NCBI GenBank assembly: GCA_007133445.1
Contig: SLMR01000103.1
Coordinates: forward strand, 1 to 9,188
Direction: 5' to 3'
DNA length: 9,188 nt
Source: Aquisalimonas sp.
GTDB lineage: Bacteria; Pseudomonadota; Gammaproteobacteria; Nitrococcales; Aquisalimonadaceae
Shown one piece after another: positions 6,928-9,188 of the stretch; position 1 is the stretch's first letter, and each line of letters begins with the position of its first letter. The notes beneath the pieces were generated by a model. The model was not told the DNA's origin and made no database searches. It saw only the letters and a program-made list of their open reading frames with translations. A program made the position numbers and the translations under genes.

Positions 6928-7271
6928 AATTCGCGGCACTGGTGGCCATCCTGGCCGAAGACCTGGAAGAGCAGGCCATCGACTCCGCCAAGAATGCGGG
7001 GGCCGGCGGCGTCACCATTCTGGATGCCCGCGGCATCGGCACCAAGGAGAAGAAGACCTTCTTCGGACTGACCTACGAGGGCAGCCAGTCGGTGTTGCTG
7101 TTCGTGCTGGAGAAGAAGCTCTCGGTGCGCGTGCTCAAGCAGATGACCCGCGATCTGGACCTGAACTCCCACAGCAAGGGCGTGGTGTTCACGCTGCCGC
7201 TGGAGCATATCGCCGGCATCGACATGCAGCAGCTGGAGAAATTCGAATCCCAGATCCGGGACGACCTCTGA
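6924..7271 (+). CDS. PII-like small regulatory protein, second copy
   Basis: A 115-residue soluble protein, gapless paralogue of the product at 5011 (shared GVTIL at 29-33, RGIG at 36-39, TF.G.TY.G at 45-53, VLL.VL at 57-62, R.LDL at 76-80, AGID-type end at 97-100). Strand-helix-strand order fits the PII fold, with a shortened, Lys-rich T-loop (TKEKK, 40-44) where the first copy has FPEHI. The charge difference in that loop suggests that the two copies have different partners or surfaces. No canonical B-loop (TGxxGDGKI) is present. The ATG overlaps the DUF1538 stop as ATGA, and a strong ribosome site precedes it. In known transporter-PII pairs (Amt-GlnK, SbtA-SbtB) the PII gene is likewise adjacent and the trimer blocks or tunes the transporter; the same role for DUF1538 is inference. 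The ligand is unknown. Confidence 0.8.
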   Translation: MKFAALVAILAEDLEEQAIDSAKNAGAGGVTILDARGIGTKEKKTFFGLTYEGSQSVLLFVLEKKLSVRVLKQMTRDLDLNSHSKGVVFTLPLEHIAGIDMQQLEKFESQIRDDL

Positions 7272-7290
7272 GACCGCGCGGGAGAACGCC

Positions 7291-7680
7291 ATGCTCGTCA
7301 AGGACATCATGCAGACCGAGGTGGTCACCATCCGGGCCACCGCCACCATCCGCGAAGCCATGCAGACCATGCGCACCCACAAGGTGAAATCCCTGGTGGT
7401 GGACAAGAAGGACAACCACGACGCCTACGGCATCATCACCTACACCAGCATCCTGCGGACCATCGTTGCGGAAGAGGGCGACATCGACCTGATCAACGTC
7501 TACGACGTCTGCACCAAGCCGGTGATTACGGTGCATGCCGAGATGGACGTGCGCCACGTGGCGCGGCTGATGGTCAACCAGCGTTTCCGGCGGGTGGTGG
7601 TGCTGCGGGACAACGAGCTCCAGGGCATCATCACGCGCAACGACATCGTCACGCCCATCCTGGAGATGGCCGAACGCTGA
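7291..7680 (+). CDS. Stand-alone CBS-domain pair protein
   Basis: A 129-residue cytoplasmic protein that is nothing more than two CBS domains (about 1-60 and 68-126), forming one Bateman module. Each copy shows the expected start (VKDIMQTEVVTI; VYDVCTKPVITV) and the closing GIIT motif: GIITYTSIL at 47-55 and GIITRNDIV at 112-120. The second has the Asp (118) that contacts the ribose in many nucleotide-binding CBS domains; the first has Ser instead, so one site may be preferred. CBS pairs typically bind AMP, ADP, ATP or related molecules and act as energy or ionic-strength sensors on enzymes and transporters. It is the last gene of the cluster, 19 bases after the second PII-like gene, with GGGAG (7280-7284) as ribosome site. 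Regulation of the ATPase or DUF1538 protein is plausible but not shown. Confidence 0.88.
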   Translation: MLVKDIMQTEVVTIRATATIREAMQTMRTHKVKSLVVDKKDNHDAYGIITYTSILRTIVAEEGDIDLINVYDVCTKPVITVHAEMDVRHVARLMVNQRFRRVVVLRDNELQGIITRNDIVTPILEMAER

Positions 7681-7700
7681 GGAGGCGGTGAGACGCCGCC

Positions 7701-7718
7701 AGGCTGACTGTCAAGCCT
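7701..7718 (+). terminator. Hairpin after the CBS gene, possible weak terminator
   Basis: AGGCTGA and TCAAGCCT pair around a CTG loop, giving a seven-base-pair stem with one bulged A, starting 20 bases after the CBS stop. No T-run follows, so it is not a textbook intrinsic terminator; it could slow polymerase, protect the 3' end of the mRNA, or do nothing. Confidence 0.3.
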
Positions 7719-7751
7719 GCACTCAGGAGGCGGACTCCTACGGGAGGCGGC

Positions 7752-7767
7752 TCCGGGAGGGCCCGGA
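7752..7767 (-). terminator. Perfect GC hairpin abutting the stop of the minus-strand gene
   Basis: TCCGGG and CCCGGA form a perfect six-base-pair stem around a four-base loop, ending one base before the stop codon of the minus-strand membrane protein. It sits between two convergent genes and could act for either strand. No T-run follows in either direction, so terminator function is uncertain. Confidence 0.35.
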
Positions 7768-8310
7768 TCACGGGCTTGCGGACGCGGACAGACTGTAACG
7801 TGCGATGAATCGGGGTGCACCCAGGTGGCGCTGCCAGATGCGCGACGCCACCAGTGCCAGAACCGACAGCGGGATCAGGTAGCCGAAGAACGCCGCCAGC
7901 ATCCCCAGGCTCGGCATGCCCAGCAGGAGCAGCAGGCTCGGGGCACAGCAGGCCGAGCCGGCGATCAGGGCGGGTACGGCACTGGATGCGCTGCCGGCGG
8001 ACGACAGCCCGCAGGCCCGGGGATGCCGCCACAGGGTGATGGCCCCATGCAGGTTGGCTGTCAGCAGCCCGCCGAGCAGGGCGGCGAGTGCCAGGTTCAA
8101 GGGGCTGATCAGCATCACCCACCAGCCCGCCTCCACCAGGGCTATGGCCTCGAACAGGAACGGCGAGCGCATGCTGAGCATACGCTCCAGGCCGGCGGCC
8201 CCCCCTTGATAGAACCAGCCGGCCCCGGTATCGAAGGTCAGATCACCGATGCCAACGAGATAGATGCCGGCATACAGCACCCCGGCGAGGCTGGCGAGCG
8301 CCCGGATCAT
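7768..8310 (-). CDS. Small membrane protein with a Cys-Cys pair
   Basis: A 180-residue inner-membrane protein not assigned to a named family. Hydrophobic segments are at about 4-21, 51-69, 71-93, 111-131 and 134-156. The fourth contains GSACCAPS (118-125) with adjacent Cys121-Cys122 followed by Pro124; a further Cys is at 100. A Cys-Cys pair in a membrane helix recalls the mercury transporter MerT (and MerC-like proteins), which pass thiol-bound Hg2+, but MerT is shorter (about 116 residues) and no other mer gene is present, so only the motif is comparable. The start at 8310 was chosen because its ATG overlaps the upstream DUF3179 stop as ATGA; a longer frame from 8361 would run 17 codons into that gene. 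The C-terminus ends in a small-residue tail, SLSASASP. Co-translation with DUF3179 suggests a joint envelope function, which is unknown. Confidence 0.75.
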   Translation of the reverse strand: MIRALASLAGVLYAGIYLVGIGDLTFDTGAGWFYQGGAAGLERMLSMRSPFLFEAIALVEAGWWVMLISPLNLALAALLGGLLTANLHGAITLWRHPRACGLSSAGSASSAVPALIAGSACCAPSLLLLLGMPSLGMLAAFFGYLIPLSVLALVASRIWQRHLGAPRFIARYSLSASASP

Positions 8311-9188
8311 TCCCCGTTCACCAGCTGGGTCTCGGGGTAGAAGGCCACCCAGGCGAACCACATGGCTTCGAAGCCGTTCACGGGCTCGAGGTCGTCCAGC
8401 GCCTCGTGCTCCGGGCCCGCTGGGCCGAAGTCGATGTCATCCGGTACGTCCACGTGCTCGTCACCACGGAAGACCCAGGCGGTGTCCAGCCCCGGATCAT
8501 GGAGGACCAGCACGTGCCCGTCGCCGTGCTCCAACTGGATCGCGCCTTCTTCGGCCAGGTACTCCATATCCACGGCGACGGCGCCCGCTGATGTGCGGAA
8601 TCCGAAGATCTCGTGCTTGTTGGGGTAGCGATCGTCCTCGTGCTGGACCGGGAAGATGCGGTCGCTGTCCGGTTCGTAGTAGCCGGAAAGCGGGTTGTAG
8701 TCGCCGTACGGGTCGTGCCGGTAGTTACGCACGTGGCCGGTATCGGTGGTGAGCACCTCGGTGTCCGGGTGGCGGTCGCGCCACTGCTCCCAGGTGGTCC
8801 AGATGACGCGGAACTCTTCGAGGCCGGCTCCCTTGTGCGGGCCGTTGATGGCGGCGCCCAGGATCTGCGGCCAGAAGCTGCTGGTGTCCCGGTCGAACAT
8901 GATCAGGTTGCTGTTCACCAGCCGCCCGGAGACGCCCAGTTCCACGTTCCCGCGCTCGAATCCCAGGGCCGTGCCGGTCAGCGGGCAGTAGGTGACGGCC
9001 ACGTTGTCCCCGCCGATGGTGTCGTTGACGATCTCGTGCCACACCAGGATGCGCTGCGGGTAGGCCCGCGCCTCGCCGTTACGGTAGACGCCGATCACCC
9101 GGTCCTCGGGCTCCAGGTACTCCGCGCCGCGCTCCGCCGACCAGAACTGCGGTTCGTCGATGGAGGGGATACCGTCCTTCGACGGTCC
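8307..9188 (-). CDS. DUF3179 domain protein, 5' end beyond the window
   Basis: The C-terminal 293 or so residues of a DUF3179 protein; the frame stays open to the right edge, so the true start and any signal peptide lie outside. Reading from the edge, the visible part begins with GIPSIDEPQFWSA and reaches VIGVYRNGEARAYP, followed by ILVWHEIVND and VAVTYCPLTGTALGF, which are the family hallmarks, including the single conserved Cys of the CPLTGT motif. Later segments include a DTSSFWPQ stretch (a conserved region near the middle) and an acidic C-terminal part (HEALDDLEP). DUF3179 proteins are usually exported, but their function is unknown. GTG at 9096-9098 is not a credible start because the homologous sequence continues upstream. 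The stop overlaps the start of the Cys-Cys membrane protein by four bases, so they form an operon convergent with the ATPase cluster. Confidence 0.88.
   Translation of the reverse strand, partial: GPSKDGIPSIDEPQFWSAERGAEYLEPEDRVIGVYRNGEARAYPQRILVWHEIVNDTIGGDNVAVTYCPLTGTALGFERGNVELGVSGRLVNSNLIMFDRDTSSFWPQILGAAINGPHKGAGLEEFRVIWTTWEQWRDRHPDTEVLTTDTGHVRNYRHDPYGDYNPLSGYYEPDSDRIFPVQHEDDRYPNKHEIFGFRTSAGAVAVDMEYLAEEGAIQLEHGDGHVLVLHDPGLDTAWVFRGDEHVDVPDDIDFGPAGPEHEALDDLEPVNGFEAMWFAWVAFYPETQLVNGE

Noticed and set aside
7768..8310. Calling the Cys-Cys membrane protein MerT
   Set aside because: Only the Cys-Cys motif is shared; length, number of membrane segments and the lack of merR, merP or merA nearby do not support the name.
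1..9188. CRISPR arrays, tRNA or rRNA genes, insertion sequences, integrase or attachment sites
   Set aside because: No regularly spaced repeats, cloverleaf sequences, transposase-like frames or terminal inverted repeats were seen. The 15-base 16S-like segment at 7734 is isolated and is not part of an rRNA gene.

Overview
The window is high-GC, tightly packed bacterial DNA with eight genes: six on the + strand and two on the - strand entering from the right edge. GC-rich third codon positions, overlapping ATGA junctions and the families present (DUF2845, DUF1538 with PII-like partners, DUF3179) suggest a proteobacterium, probably a gammaproteobacterium; a halophilic or alkaliphilic relative would fit the ion-transport content. 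The lineage is inference, because there is no rRNA or other marker here.

Layout. At 61-345 is a small exported DUF2845 protein. At 402-2179 are two unrelated-looking alpha/beta hydrolases joined by a 4-base ATGA overlap. At 2286-7680 is a five-gene cluster: a P2-like P-type cation ATPase, a short PII-like protein, a DUF1538 membrane protein made of two tandem copies of its domain, a second PII-like protein and a two-CBS-domain protein. Junctions within the cluster are 4 nt, 36 nt, a 4-nt overlap and 19 nt, so it reads as one operon. A hairpin-rich, gene-free spacer (7681-7767) separates it from a convergent pair: a DUF3179 protein, cut by the right edge, overlapping by 4 bases a small membrane protein with a Cys-Cys pair (7768-8310).

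How the genes may work together. The five-gene cluster is the most interesting part. It pairs one ATP-driven ion pump and one probable secondary transporter or channel (DUF1538) with two PII-fold proteins and a CBS pair. PII-fold and CBS proteins typically bind adenine nucleotides or related small ligands and gate transporters or enzymes. The two PII-like genes flank the DUF1538 gene, and DUF1538 itself is duplicated with a constant 260-residue register, so a paired regulator/paired-transporter architecture is suggested. The ATPase keeps all catalytic motifs and the M4 PEGL glutamate but has Gln and Ser where SERCA has Ca2+-ligand acids in M5 and M6, which argues against a plain Ca2+ pump and leaves a monovalent or other cation possible. 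The transported ion, the ligand of the PII-like proteins and the role of DUF1538 cannot be read from the sequence.
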